A stretch of 64,000 nucleotides of DNA. It comes from Dipylidium caninum. Taxonomy: Eukaryota; Platyhelminthes; Cestoda; Cyclophyllidea; Dipylidiidae. Shown here one piece after another: positions 31,759 through 42,545 of this stretch (positions are counted from its first letter, which is position 1; the number at the start of each line of letters is the position of its first letter). A program made the position numbers and the translations under genes. Under the pieces are notes generated by a model that saw nothing but the letters and a program-made list of their open reading frames with translations, was not told the origin of the DNA and did not search any database. The stretch is from NCBI GenBank assembly GCA_017562135.1, contig QEYB01001105.1, positions 21,121 to 85,120 of the forward strand, in the 5' to 3' direction.

Positions 31759-34700
31759 GGGGAGGTTGGCGGTAAAGCGGCACACTGGGCACCTCGTGGA
31801 GGTGAGCGCTTTGTGCTCTGCTTTGTCGGCACAGGCGCTCGACCCAGTTCACGTCGCCCGACTGACCTCGTGTGGTTGCCACCACATCGTGCAACACTCC
31901 ACATTTTGCAACTCTGTCGACGACAGTGGCAGACAGGGGACGTGTGTGTGCATGTGATGTGGTTGTTTTGCTGGCGACGCCGCTCAGGCCAGCGGGACAT
32001 GGCGGTGCATTTGGGACAGAATTTCTCTCTCAGTCGCCAAATCCTCGTCAGCGGATGCGAGGCGGCGCAAAGTCGCCTGAGGCTGGTGAACGAGAGCCGG
32101 TGGTTGTGAATTCCCTCCAAGTCTCTTAGGCTGCACTCCGAGTAACGATGCACTCAGTGCGGAACCACTCACAGGAGTGGAAGACGAGCACCTCCTACGT
32201 GCTTACCAAAAACTGTCAATCGTAGGTCTGCAACGTGATGATATCCAAGTGGCCTCTTCGCAACATGTCGTCCATCGTGTGTGACATTAACCTCCCAACT
32301 GCAAGTCTGCAGTACATCAGTGGAAATTAGCGGATGATGGCCCATCACCCCGACAAGATGCGAACACTTTGACAAAGTTCGCATTCTTACGAGGCCTCTG
32401 GCCATCCGGTCTTAGTAGAGAGACCCGTGGAACATCTGAACTGTACGATGAGACTGCGTGGTAGAAAGGAGGTTGCGGTAGCGCCACGAGATACCATCTG
32501 AGTGGCAAAGTCGACAATCGTCCCTCATTTGCGGGTCAGCCTGTAATTTCCTCACAGCACTAATTGTCAAGAGCGGCGGCCAGGACGCCCACAGAGTTGG
32601 CGTAGCTGAAGTTCCCTGCTTTGATTCATGTCATATTGAAAGTTAAGAAGGGCCGCTTTGCAATGCTTACCTTTTCTTTTTTGTACTTCCCACGAAATGA
32701 ACTCCCAAGGTGGATGCCTCTGTATGTGGTACATGTAAGGCGATGCCAAGGGCTGCTCATTGGGCATGGACACGTCGAAGGTGGCCTGCACACACGTCGT
32801 GTGGCCGTTAGCATTTCGCCTGGTCCCCCGCTCAGTCCTCGCTAACGCCTTCCTCGACATCACCGTCATAATGGCTGTTGAGGCTGGTGGTTAGACACGA
32901 AGCTGACACTTTTTATCGGCGCATGAGAATGCAGCCACTCATTTGCGGTGCAATCGAGATCATCAGTAAATGCTTTGAGGCGACACATTTGGACATTGCA
33001 CGACATCTCCTTCGCCCCGACTGATCATGCAGGAGACGCAAGGAGGTGGAACGCCGCCACACTCTCCCCCGAGAAAGCGCCAACAACCTCACAGTCGAAG
33101 GGAGGAGAGGCGCACGACAGAGTTGGCTCCAGCCAATGTCGAAGACGACCCTTCATCGACATTGCGTTGAGCACTGTGAGGCCACGCGAGGCAAACGGCA
33201 CAAGAAAATAAAGTCGTTGTTGAGCAGAAAATCACCTCGTGACCCATAAACACTCATTCAAGCACATATTCTCGACTAACAAAGGGGTTTCACTCAGGCG
33301 GTGTGAATGCGAAAATAGGCCGAGTGGTGCGACCAACAATGGGGCGACGGAGAGGGCGAGAACCGAGACGGCATTTTCCAATCGCCCACGTGTCTGGTTG
33401 GGCGACACGTCGTGAGAAAGAATCCACCGATGTGAAGTGGTGGGAAGTGGAAGCCTACATGGGTTAGCGGCAGTTGGAGGCCCGAGTTTCCCCCTACCAA
33501 CCAAGAAGTTAACACTGGTCGAGGTCTCTTACTGTCGCCGATCTCGTCTCAAAGCCTGCATCCGCAGGTTGAATTGCAGTCGCTGCTCCCCGCAGAGTCC
33601 AAGCATGACGCCGCTGCGTTATTCTGCTTCAGCGCAGACAGATGCCTTGTTCTGAAAGACCGACACAGACTGCCTCGCACGTCCGTTTCCAACCGTCATG
33701 TCATAAGTCTAACCAGTGTTCCAATTGCTCGGGCCACTTATCATTTGTCACAACCCTCGAATTCTCCTTCGCTGTACTTCCGAGAGCGTAGCTCCTTTAC
33801 AGTCAGCTGCGCCTCCTTCTGTTTCACCTCACTCTACTTTCACGAATGTCCTCCTCCCACTGCAATGTGTCGAAGGAGAGAGACGCATTTCAGTAGTGGC
33901 ATACTCCAAAAACCACCTCACTCACATCTGCCTCGTGTGCCATCTCCTCTAACAGTGGCACCCTTCCTTCGAGGCTACCACAGGAGTCTGTTCTTCTGTC
34001 GAGACTTTACATTAATAAAGAGTCAGGAGGGTTGGTTTCACTAGGGTGTTTTTGGTCTCTGGCAGGAGAACGGTGTCCCCATTCATTGCTTAAATGCATG
34101 TGCTATCGGAAATTAGTGCGAGCGAAGCCTGTCGTTCTGCACAATTATTTCAGTAGTGCCACCTTCCTTCAACCAGCTCATTCGCGTCTGCCACCTGTGC
34201 GTCCCTTGAACCTCAACTCCGGCGCACATCTGCCAGTCCTTCGTTTTCAGTGTCTTCACTTCTACTTGCCCTCCGCTCCTGCTGCAAATTCTCCTCAGCT
34301 TGGTGCACTTCCTCCTCCCTTCTTCTGATGGAGAAAAGGACCTGCTTCTCCTTGCAACGCTTTCCTGTTCACATGCACAAAGCTGCGTCTTCTCAACCAA
34401 CGGTGGCACCCTCCTTTAAGGCTACCGTGGACGTCTGTTCTTTTGTCCAGACGAGATGGATGATTTCTATAGGGTATTTTTGGTCTCCCGCCGGAGAGCA
34501 GAGTCTATTTACGTTGGTTAAAGTAGTCACAGCTAAGAGGAAGTTGGCACGAAAACAGTTTATGTGGCAGTGGCAGTGGCAGTGGCAGTGGCAGTGTTCA
34601 TGTGCTCCTTGTGGGGATTTGAATTGAGAAGAAGAAAGTTACTGAAGACCGTCAGTAGAGACTTCCGGAGGATTTGTGACTGTCTGACTAGATTTGTCCG

Positions 34701-34805
34701 GCCCTCCGACCACTCGACAAAGGCAGCAAACACGACGCCGATATAAAGATGTTTTGTTTAAGAAGGGAGGAGACCGAATAGTCTGTATGCGTCTCAAATG
34801 GGAAA

Positions 34806-34984
34806 TCACATCAGAGCGAGGGCTGATTCCATCTTCCCCAAAGGCTGCACCGAGTGTCTTCCTGCTCTGGCATCCTCCTCCGTGTGCTGTTGATGTCCTT
34901 GAAAGTTCAATGGCATCGAGCAGGTATCGGCATTACTTACGAGGAGAGAAGGAGAAAGAGAAGGAACAGGGCCACAACGTGCAT
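34806..34984 (-). pseudogene. Family-1 copy F of unit 2, one base short
   Basis: 179 bases from ATG to the aligned stop against 180 in unit 1. The missing C after the leader makes MHVVALFLLFLLLSS followed by TAA; the remainder is conserved in the next frame. The break creates CTC|GTAAGT. TATA box at 35,018-35,025. Three readings are open: a decayed copy, a consensus error, or a spliced gene with a short first exon. I find no convincing acceptor in the following 100 bases. Confidence 0.5.
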
Positions 34985-35017
34985 GTCGACGTGCTTCTCC
35001 GTGTTGCCATGGCCTCG

Positions 35018-35025
35018 CTTTTATA
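35018..35025 (-). promoter_or_regulatory. TATA box of family-1 copy F in unit 2
   Basis: TATAAAAG on the minus strand. Confidence 0.6.
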
Positions 35026-35695
35026 GGGGAGGTTGGCGGTAAAGCGGCACACTGGGCACCTCGTGGAGGGTGAGCGTTTCGTGGTCTGCTGTATCGACAC
35101 AAGCAGTCGACCCAGTTCACGTCGCCGTGCAAACCGCGGTGCGGTGGCCACCAGGTATGGCAACAATCAACAGTTTTCGCTGTAATGTAGTTGTTGTGGT
35201 AGTCCTCCTGGTTAAACGCGAATGATTGTCTTCCGGTGGTAAATCTCCCCTATCGTCTGCAAGTGGCTCCCTATGACAGGCCACGTAGACGCACTAGCAT
35301 CTCCTCCCTTCTTGTCAGAAACAGCCATTTGATGGTGTCTGAGTGGCGTTTCGCAACGTGTCTTTCATCGCCTGTGGCATTCGCTTCGCAACTGCATCTG
35401 CCTGTCGGTCAGAAGTCAATCCCGGCATGAGGAAACTGACAACAAGCCGAAGGTCACAATGCAGCCTGTCTCTTCTCCTGAAGGCGGGACGTTGGTGGTG
35501 GTGAGATCAGGGAGCTTCATGATTATCCCCACCGCGCACACGTCTCCGGGGAAGAAGCAGACTGTTGTCTCACCTTCAGCCAGTTTGCCGTTTCCTCTTG
35601 TCGCAATTGACATCTGACCGACGTGCTTCGTGTGCATCAGCGACCTCTGGAGAAGGACACGCTTTCGTGGGCGGAAGAGAGAGGAGCGAGGCACT

Positions 35696-35986
35696 TCAAG
35701 ACGTGTTGTACTCTCCCCTCCAACCAGACCAAATATCGGACTGAGCAGAGTCGAGGATCCCACGGACGAAAGAGCGGCTGCAGCATCCCACGTTGTGGTG
35801 GCAAGTCAGACGGCATGCGAGTTGGTTGTCCAAAGCGTCAAACAAGTTGACAATACGTGGAGAAGAACGGTGCCTCCGTCGTGCCCGACTGCAGTGCAGC
35901 GAAGACAAGAAGTGGAGTAGAAACATCAGTTGGGAAAGTACAAGGACGAAGGGCTTAGGAATGTCGAGTGGAGATGTGCGAAGCAT
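35696..35986 (-). CDS. Family-2 cysteine-containing secreted-type peptide (96 aa)
   Basis: One of two complete 96-residue family-2 frames. Residues 1-32 (starting MLRTSPLDIPKPFVLVLSQL) contain a long hydrophobic stretch ending SSLHC and could be a signal peptide or signal anchor. Residues 34-40 are RARRRHR, a possible processing site. Residues 58-69 hold four cysteines, C-x3-C-x5-C-C, with CRLTCHHNVGCC. The tail ends SDIWSGWRGEYNTS. I know no family with this layout. The TATA box (36,052-36,059) is the strong form, gained through a tract of opposite-arm sequence. A four-codon upstream frame (ATG CAG CCG TGA) overlaps the start. The gene lies about 1 kb upstream of family-1 copy F of unit 2, same strand. 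No AATAAA is seen after it. Coding status is supported by open frame and lack of indels relative to 42,546-42,836, not by homology. Confidence 0.45.
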   Translation of the reverse strand: MLRTSPLDIPKPFVLVLSQLMFLLHFLSSLHCSRARRRHRSSPRIVNLFDALDNQLACRLTCHHNVGCCSRSFVRGILDSAQSDIWSGWRGEYNTS

Positions 35987-36051
35987 CACGGCTGCATGGG
36001 CCCCGCAGAGTGCTCAGCGTACGACGAGTGACGCGGAGGGAAGGAGCTGCG

Positions 36052-36059
36052 CCTTTATA
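36052..36059 (-). promoter_or_regulatory. TATA box of the family-2 gene in unit 3
   Basis: TATAAAGG on the minus strand where the same position in units 1 and 2 reads TTGTAAAG. It lies within the converted tract 35,900-36,105. Confidence 0.6.
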
Positions 36060-36870
36060 TCAGGGTGCCCCACAGAGCAGCACTCATCGACGTCTGCTCA
36101 ACAGGCCTCATTCTCGGAGCACCGCTTCTCCATCTCCACTCAAAGGCACTGGCACCACACTCGGGTAAGAAGGAATCATCGCAGTGCTGCTCACCCACTC
36201 CCCCTCCTGTCCGCCAGCAGTCAAGTTTTCCACACGACTCTCTCGGGGATGGCAAAGCAGTTGGTTCGACATTCACTGGCAGAGTGCGGTGTTGTGTGAG
36301 CTTTTAGTGCATGAGTTTGGGGATTCTTTAGTGTACCGTGCGGTTTTAGTGCATTGCTCATCGTCAACGCGTGTGGTTTCCGTTGGGCGACAAGTGGCTT
36401 TCTGTGGTGGTTTGTTGCAAACTGAAGCCACTCAACATTTCCATCTACACTGCCAACGCTGAGCTTCCAACCACCTGAGGAGGCTTTCACGCCCCATCAT
36501 GTTAGTCTCCGCTCATCACGCGAACCATCGTAATGAGACTAGGACATCAGGCACTTTTCTGCCTTTGGGGCTGCCTCCATATCGTCTAAGCTGATGTCAC
36601 ACAGGCCAGCGGGACATGGCGGTGCATTTGAGGCAGAATTTCTCTCAGTCGCCAAATCCTCGTCAGCGGATGCGAGAGACTTTTAATGGTGAATTCTCCC
36701 CTATCGTCTGCAATTGGCTCGTCATGATAGGCACATGACGGATTCAAGTCGACCGTAGCGATCGCCGGCTGGCGTCAAGAGAGAATCACTGGCTCATGAG
36801 GGAGGCCACTTGACATTTCTCAATTACAAAGCCTCCATCCAAACCACTCCCAAATTGTACAGGCAAATGA

Positions 36871-39059
36871 CATCACGCTTACCCTCTGTTTTTCAATTGC
36901 ACTCCACCCGCCTAGGGAGGAGAAGAGAAGGACAGTGGTGGGAAGTTGCCTCCCGCAATTTCCATCTAAATAGTCAAGTCGAAGGAGATTGGACTCCAAA
37001 GGAAAAGAACTCGAGACTTCCTTTACTCGCTTGCAAGCACCCAACGTGACTGAAACAACTGTGTGTATGTGGACTCCCACCGCCTGCGCGTCCTCACTGA
37101 CCCAAAGCTTGTGGAGTGCCCACCTAATGTTGGGCTGCGCATCCGCTTAAGCTTCTAAACATTACATTCTTTCAACAGAGAAAAGGCATTGACATGGCAT
37201 TGTTTGGCCATAGACATATCGAACAACGAGAACTCGAGTCAAACTCTGAGGAAACTAACTCGTCACTGACATGGGAACGGTGGAGGTGTGTGATACGTTG
37301 CCAACCGCCTGACGGAGTGAACACCTGCTTAGGAGGGGGGGGGGGGGGGAGAAGACTGAAGCCGCGATCATTGGAACTCAGGCATGAAGTGGTGGTGCCT
37401 CCACGTCTGGACCTCGTCCAAGTGTCATGGCAACCATGCGTGGATGGTGTGTGCGCGTGCAGTGGGACGGGGACAATGTGCTTAGCCTGGGATGGTTTGG
37501 TTTGGCTATTGTGGTGATATTTTATGAGCATATTCATTAATCAGTCTGCAGTGCAGGTGTGAATTAGTCATTTACACAAACACACACTTTTGTTCACGTA
37601 AACACGCACATGCACGCACACGGGGACCCCGCCTCCTTTGCCCGCCACACACACATACACGCCTTGAACGCTCTAACGGGATTAGAGGCAAATCCGGGCG
37701 AGGGATTCTTGGCTATGACCAGACATTTGGTGATTCGTGCGTTTGTCTTCGCGTCTTTCGCCTCTCGAGTACCCTCCAAACAGGGCCCTCCGCCGCCTTC
37801 CCCCTGTTCCCCGGGTGGCAAATTATGTTTGGGCTCAAGCACTCCTCCTCCTCGGGAAATTTAACTCCTTTGCCTTGACCTCTCAATTGCCACTTCTACT
37901 TCCTTGCCTCCTGCATATATTTGAGTGGATTAGTCTTAAAAGTGCTTAAGACCCTTAATTTTACTTGACAAACTGGTATAAGTTCATAGAGAGGGAATCA
38001 GCTCTCTAATTTTTTATAAGAATTTGACCAGAAGCTGTCCCGCCTTGGCAAAAGACAGTACCTTTTTCCCCCTGTTTCGGAACTCAGCTAGAATTCACAT
38101 TCACATCGAGGTGAAATTTGGGCGATCGAAAGGTATACAACACCGGAAATTGCCATTTTACTGCCAATATCACTGCAAGAAGTGTGGTCCACACACTTTT
38201 CCTGTTCCATTTCCGTATTCCACATGTCACCCTCGTCATGCTGACGTGTTTCCCAGCCTAGCATATTCCAATCACCGTAGTTGTGCTCGGACAAGAGACA
38301 CAAAGCCTCCACCGGGACAATTGTTCTCCCCAATCTTGAACCCGAGTTGCCACTGTCGCAAATTTTTTACAAAAAAAAGAGAAATCGACGTTACCGTTGC
38401 ATTGAGTGGAAGGTGAATTCTCCTTTGATTGTGCACTTTTGTGTTCACTAATCGGGATTTGTGTTGGTTTTCTTCTCTTCTTGGGCAGAAAAGTATACTT
38501 GTCATTGTCTTAGTTAATTTCCCCTGATAACCACCAGAAATGCCATGAGGTAATGAGAGTTAACGCCCTCAACTTCGTTATAAAAATTCTTAGTTTGTTG
38601 ATTATCTACACGCTCCCTGAAGTTGTCGAAAAGCGTGGACTTCTGCAATTACTGAACAGAATTGGCGGTCCTCAAGAGGACGCAGTGTGAGGAAGCACAT
38701 TTAAACCAAAATCGGCAGCTTGTGGACTAATCAGAGGTGCTGAAGTCATCCAACATTGTAATACAACATACACAACCATTCCATTGCGTGCTGAATGCTT
38801 TCAAGTCTCCCGGAAGCATACTTGTGCATTCTCCCCTCCAACGAATAAGAAATCTATCAGGACGGTTCCAACGTTAGACAAAGTATTTTTCGAAACCTTT
38901 CGATGTAACTTACACAGTGCCCGAGTCTCAACAGCCACGTAGGAGCCTACCGAGGGAGTTTCTTTAAGAGTGGAATCACTTGTTAACGGTTGATTTAGGC
39001 AAGAAAGCTCTGGAACAACAATCTCACAGCCTCCTTAGCCCCACCGACCTCTGCACACG
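36871..39059. other. Non-array segment in the centre of the inverted repeat
   Basis: Mostly without counterpart elsewhere in the window. 37,071-37,130 is inverted relative to 6,415-6,478. There is a G run of about 15-17 bases near 37,335, ACACAC-rich stretches at 37,575-37,660, and AT-rich sequence from 37,860. Open frames of 80-130 codons (for example 38,024-38,416) resemble nothing I know. No gene is supported. Confidence 0.5.
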
Positions 39060-39263
39060 CGATGGCATGACGAGAAGTTGCTGCCTATCACGCTTCGCCT
39101 CAACTCGCCCTCCACTCCGTGCGATTATTTGAAGTGGGGAGAAGAAATTTGCTCAAGACTGCCGCTTGAGACCTCCTCAGTAGAGTTTGCAGGCTGAATA
39201 AGTTTGTCCGCCCAACCAACTCGACGATAAAGCATCGCAAACGCAAGACCAATGGCAGCCACT

Positions 39264-39269
39264 TTTATT
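39264..39269 (-). terminator. Polyadenylation signal of family-1 copy M
   Basis: AATAAA on the minus strand in CTTAATAAAAG, 51 bases after the stop of the C-type copy. Units 1 and 2 have a degraded CTTATTAACA or similar at this place. Confidence 0.55.
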
Positions 39270-39319
39270 AAGAAGCGGAGGAGAGCGAATGCGTCGAATG
39301 GCAATCAAGTGGGGAGTAA

Positions 39320-39516
39320 TTACATCAAGGCAGAGCCGAGTATGCTGACGGTTTCCATCTCCCTCGAGTGGTGCGCCGAGCGTCTTCCTCCCTCCACCAT
39401 CCTCCTTCCTTTACCAGAATCATCCGCTCTGGAGGAGACCCTCACACGTCTGCCCCCAAGCAGGCATGAGTGGCACTCGCGAGGAGAAAGAGAAGAAAGA
39501 GGGCCACAAAGTGCAT
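39320..39516 (-). pseudogene. Family-1 C-type copy in the inverted segment, one base short
   Basis: 197 bases against 198 in copies C. Five instead of six consecutive G in the DACLGG region break the frame shortly after the cysteine, so the product would end a few residues later. Leader identical to unit 2 copy C, including ATHAC. TATA box at 39,554-39,561 and AATAAA are both good. A homopolymer error is a real possibility; if so, this is an intact third C-type gene. Confidence 0.5.
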
Positions 39517-39553
39517 GTCAACGTCTGTCTTCGTTCGTGCTGCCATGAAGTCG

Positions 39554-39561
39554 CTTTTATA
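39554..39561 (-). promoter_or_regulatory. TATA box of family-1 copy M
   Basis: TATAAAAG on the minus strand in CTCCTATAAAAGCGAC. Confidence 0.6.
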
Positions 39562-41388
39562 GGAGAGTTTGTCGGCAGAGTGGAAAATTGAATAGCACTT
39601 GGAGGGTCACCGCCTCGTTCTCTGCTCTGTCGCGGCAAGTCGACGGTCCAGTTCACATTTCTAGCTTGGTCTCGGTGAGGTGACCACCACGTGGTGCAAC
39701 AATCCACACATTTCGGCTTTGCTGATGAGGGCGACAAACAACTGGCGTGTGTGCATGTTCTGCTGTCATTGGGCTGTCAAACAGCATCGTTCTGGCTAAA
39801 GGCGAAGCGACCCAGGTCAACGAGACATGCTAGTTTACTTGATGCAGGATTGCAATCAGCCACGAAATCTTCATCTGCCGAGGTGGTAGGAGGCTTCTTG
39901 AGGCAGAATGATCTGAATGCCATTAATATTGTCAAGTGAGCTTAGAATCTAAACTTTACAGACAGCAGCATGCAGTTGCATTTCGGTGAGGCGCCTGGAG
40001 CTGCACGAAACACGTGCCACGCCGCTCCACTTAAACTTAAACTCAAAATGGACCGATGCGGATTTAGTGTTGGTGTGGCATGCCGCATGATTCGTTATTG
40101 TCAATCACAGCGACCTCTCATGGTGGTTGCCACCGACTCTGACTTCTTCTTCCCAACGGAAGCAAGAAGCGAGAATAGCAGTGGAACGAACTGGCATCTA
40201 ATTGTTGCCCTTAATGTATGTCCTAGTAACTTAAGTGGACTGCCAAAAAACCGTATTTTCTCTACTCGCGCTGGGAGGCCTTGGTTTTTTAGCGGCATCA
40301 CGCACACACCAACGGATGCTATCAGAGCAGAATATCGCCTCCGACCGACATAGTACTCAGGCGGCTGTGGACGGCACCTAGACAATTGTACTCAGTCCTT
40401 CCACCAAGCCTTTCCTCCCCTTTAGGTGTTCTTGCATCTACCCAGGCAGATGGGAACGGTCCATCCAGCTTTCTATTCATCTCTCAAGATGTCACCTGTC
40501 GTCTATAATCTTTGGATTGTGGATGCGGATGCGGATGAGGATGAGGATGCGGATACGAGGATCGCATGAAGACTCGAGTGCTAAGGGGAGGGCGGACTGA
40601 CTGGAAGACGACCACATGGACACTCTGTCCTCCTCCCATCTACCTTGTCTTAGACTGTCTAGACGACATTACTCTCGTATTGATCAGCGGAAGAGCGCGT
40701 CAGTCCACAGACAGCCCTGACGACGCCAAGTGGCCAAATGATCTCACTTCGGCCTACCTCCCTGCAGAAAGTTGTTCTGACTCGAAAGCCACGTGGCTGC
40801 TTCAAATCGGTGTTTGTGTCAGTCACAGTCATATCGGCAGTAGCATTGTCGCGGCCTCTGCACGCTCCCATTGCACTCCAGTGACTCCGAGGACAACAGG
40901 TTAGACTCTTATTGCGACCAAAAGTACTGTGCTAGGCAGGGAAGACGATCATCTTACTCTTCGTCAAGCCCTCTTCCCCGCTTCCCAGTTCACGTCGCTT
41001 GGTTTGCTCCAGCAGCTTCCACACTTCTCAGCTGGCAATGAATATTACCGGAAGGGGGCCAGTCCTACCACGTCTTAGCGCCTCTCCCATGTTGTCCGAC
41101 AGCATTGGTCCGATCGGGTTCTCCACTCTATTTGCCAAGCGCAAGGGGATGCTATCAGAGCAGAATGTCGCCTCCGACCGTGGACGGCACTCACACAGTT
41201 GTACGTAGACCTACCACTAACTCCGACGCTTAAGCCTCCACGTGGTCTTAAAAATTCCCTCACCTAACGAGAGCTCATGATTGTACATGCGTTGCTAACT
41301 CCTCAAGGCGAGTGAAGAGGAGGAGGGAATCCATTGGGTGGGGCCACCCAATGGAACGTGAAAAGTTTGCATGTCTATCAAAAGGGAG

Positions 41389-41563
41389 TTACATCAGAGC
41401 GAGGCCGAGTGCGTTGGCTCTTTCCATCTTCCCCGAAGGCTGGACCGAGCATCGTTCTCGCTCCGGCATCCTCCTACGGGCGCTATGGAAGTTTTTGAAA
41501 TTTAGCGGCACCGAGCAGTGTCACCTACGAGGAGGAAAAAAGGAACAGGGCCGCAAAGTTTAT
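41389..41563 (-). pseudogene. Family-1 copy B, start codon lost (inverted segment)
   Basis: Same ATA for ATG and same TATGAAAG promoter box (41,597-41,604) as in units 1 and 2. The flank at 41,330-41,360 has a small local rearrangement that makes a GTGGGGCCACCCAAT segment. Confidence 0.55.
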
Positions 41564-42483
41564 TTCGACGTCTTTCCTCGTGACGCGATGAGGTTGCTTT
41601 CATAGGAGAGGTTTGTAGTAAAAATGACACAATTGGTAGCCCGTGGAGGCATTTGCCTGTACAATTTGGGGGTGGTTTGGGTGGAGGCTTTGTAATTGAG
41701 AGAATGTCAAGTGGTCTCCCTCATGAGCCAGTGATTCTCTCTTGACGCCAGCCGGCGATCGCTACGGTCGACTTGAATCCGTCATGTGCCTATCATGACG
41801 AGCCAATTGCAGACGATAGGGGAGAATTCACCATTAAAAGTCTCTCGCATCCGCTGACGAGGATTTGGCGACTGAGAGAAATTCTGCCTCAAATGCACCG
41901 CCATGTCCCGCTGGCCTGTGTGACATCAGCTTAGACGATATGGAGGCAGCCAAAGGCAGAAAAGTGCCTGATGTCCTAGTCTCATTACGATGGTTCGCGT
42001 GATGAGCGGAGACTAACATGATGGGGCGTGAAAGCCTCCTCAGGTGGTTGGAAGCTCAGCGTTGGCAGTGTCTGGGGAGATGGAAATGTTGAGTGGCTTC
42101 AGTTTGCAACAAACCACACCACAGAAAGCCCACTTGTCGCCCAACGGAAACCAAACACGCGTTGACGATGAGCAATGCACTAAACCGCACGGTCACTAAA
42201 GAATCCCCAAACTCATGCACTAAAAGCTCACACAACACGCGCACTCTGCCAGTGAATGTCGAACCAACTGCTTGCCATCCCCGAGAGAGTCGTGTGGAAA
42301 ACTTGACTGCTGGCGGACAGGAGGGGGAGTGGGTGAGCAGCCACTGCGATGATTCAATTCTTCTTACCCGAGTGTGGTGCCAGTGCCTTTGAGTGGAGAT
42401 GGCGAAGCGGAGATGCTCCGAGAATGAGGCCTGTTAAGTAGACGTCGACGAGGGCTCTTCTCCGGGGCTTCCGGGGCACCCTG

Positions 42484-42491
42484 TTGTAAAG
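42484..42491 (+). promoter_or_regulatory. Weak TATA-like box of a family-2 gene
   Basis: TTGTAAAG at the position of TATAAAGG in other copies, 62 bases before the ATG at 42,546. The leader between them is about ten bases shorter than in the TATAAAGG copies. Confidence 0.4.
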
Positions 42492-42545
42492 ACGCACTTC
42501 CTTCCCTTCGTGCCTTGTGCACTCTGCAGTGCCGATGAACTTGTA

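Larger units (their letters stand above)
17547..35198. repeat. Tandem macro-unit, copy 2 (about 17.65 kb)
   Basis: This is a complete second copy of the unit in the same orientation, ending where the third begins. Every module of copy 1 is present in the same order. It is about 106 bases longer, almost entirely because 18,685-18,966 carries a longer, divergent sequence in place of 1,145-1,318. Its non-genic stretches hold the same blocks as copy 1 and are not listed again: alpha 17,568-17,775, CA repeat near 19,037, delta 19,338-19,570, hexamer-like tract near 22,358, AT-rich island 24,210-24,715, second delta 26,478-26,704, G-rich tract near 27,316, inverted arms 30,510-30,945 and 34,112-34,545. 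Confidence 0.97.
35199..36870. repeat. Third macro-unit copy, truncated and chimeric
   Basis: The unit starts a third time and follows copies 1 and 2 for about 1.4 kb, including a family-2 gene on the minus strand. At about 36,605 it jumps, within a shared motif around a CAGCGGATGCGA segment, to sequence that in units 1 and 2 lies about 2 kb further on (start of the B region), and ends at about 36,870. It differs from the other two by a 14-base insertion near 35,535 and by a tract of about 200 bases (35,900-36,105) that belongs to the opposite-arm type. Bases 36,352-36,530 agree with unit 1 rather than unit 2. Confidence 0.9.
39060..41640 (-). repeat. Inverted array segment carrying B and C gene copies
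   Basis: Read on the minus strand, this segment is collinear with 3,640-6,190 of unit 1 and about 21,290-23,830 of unit 2: a B-type pseudogene, the 1.8 kb upstream region of C, the C-type gene and its 3' flank. The 3' flank (39,060-39,300) is less like unit 1 than the rest and looks like an older, better preserved version, because it keeps an AATAAA signal that the C copies in units 1 and 2 lack. The segment lies inside the spacer of the larger inverted repeat. Confidence 0.92.

Noticed and set aside
38024..38416. 130-codon frame in the non-array segment
   Set aside because: No recognisable domain, no promoter or splice context; overlapping frames of similar length on the other strand.
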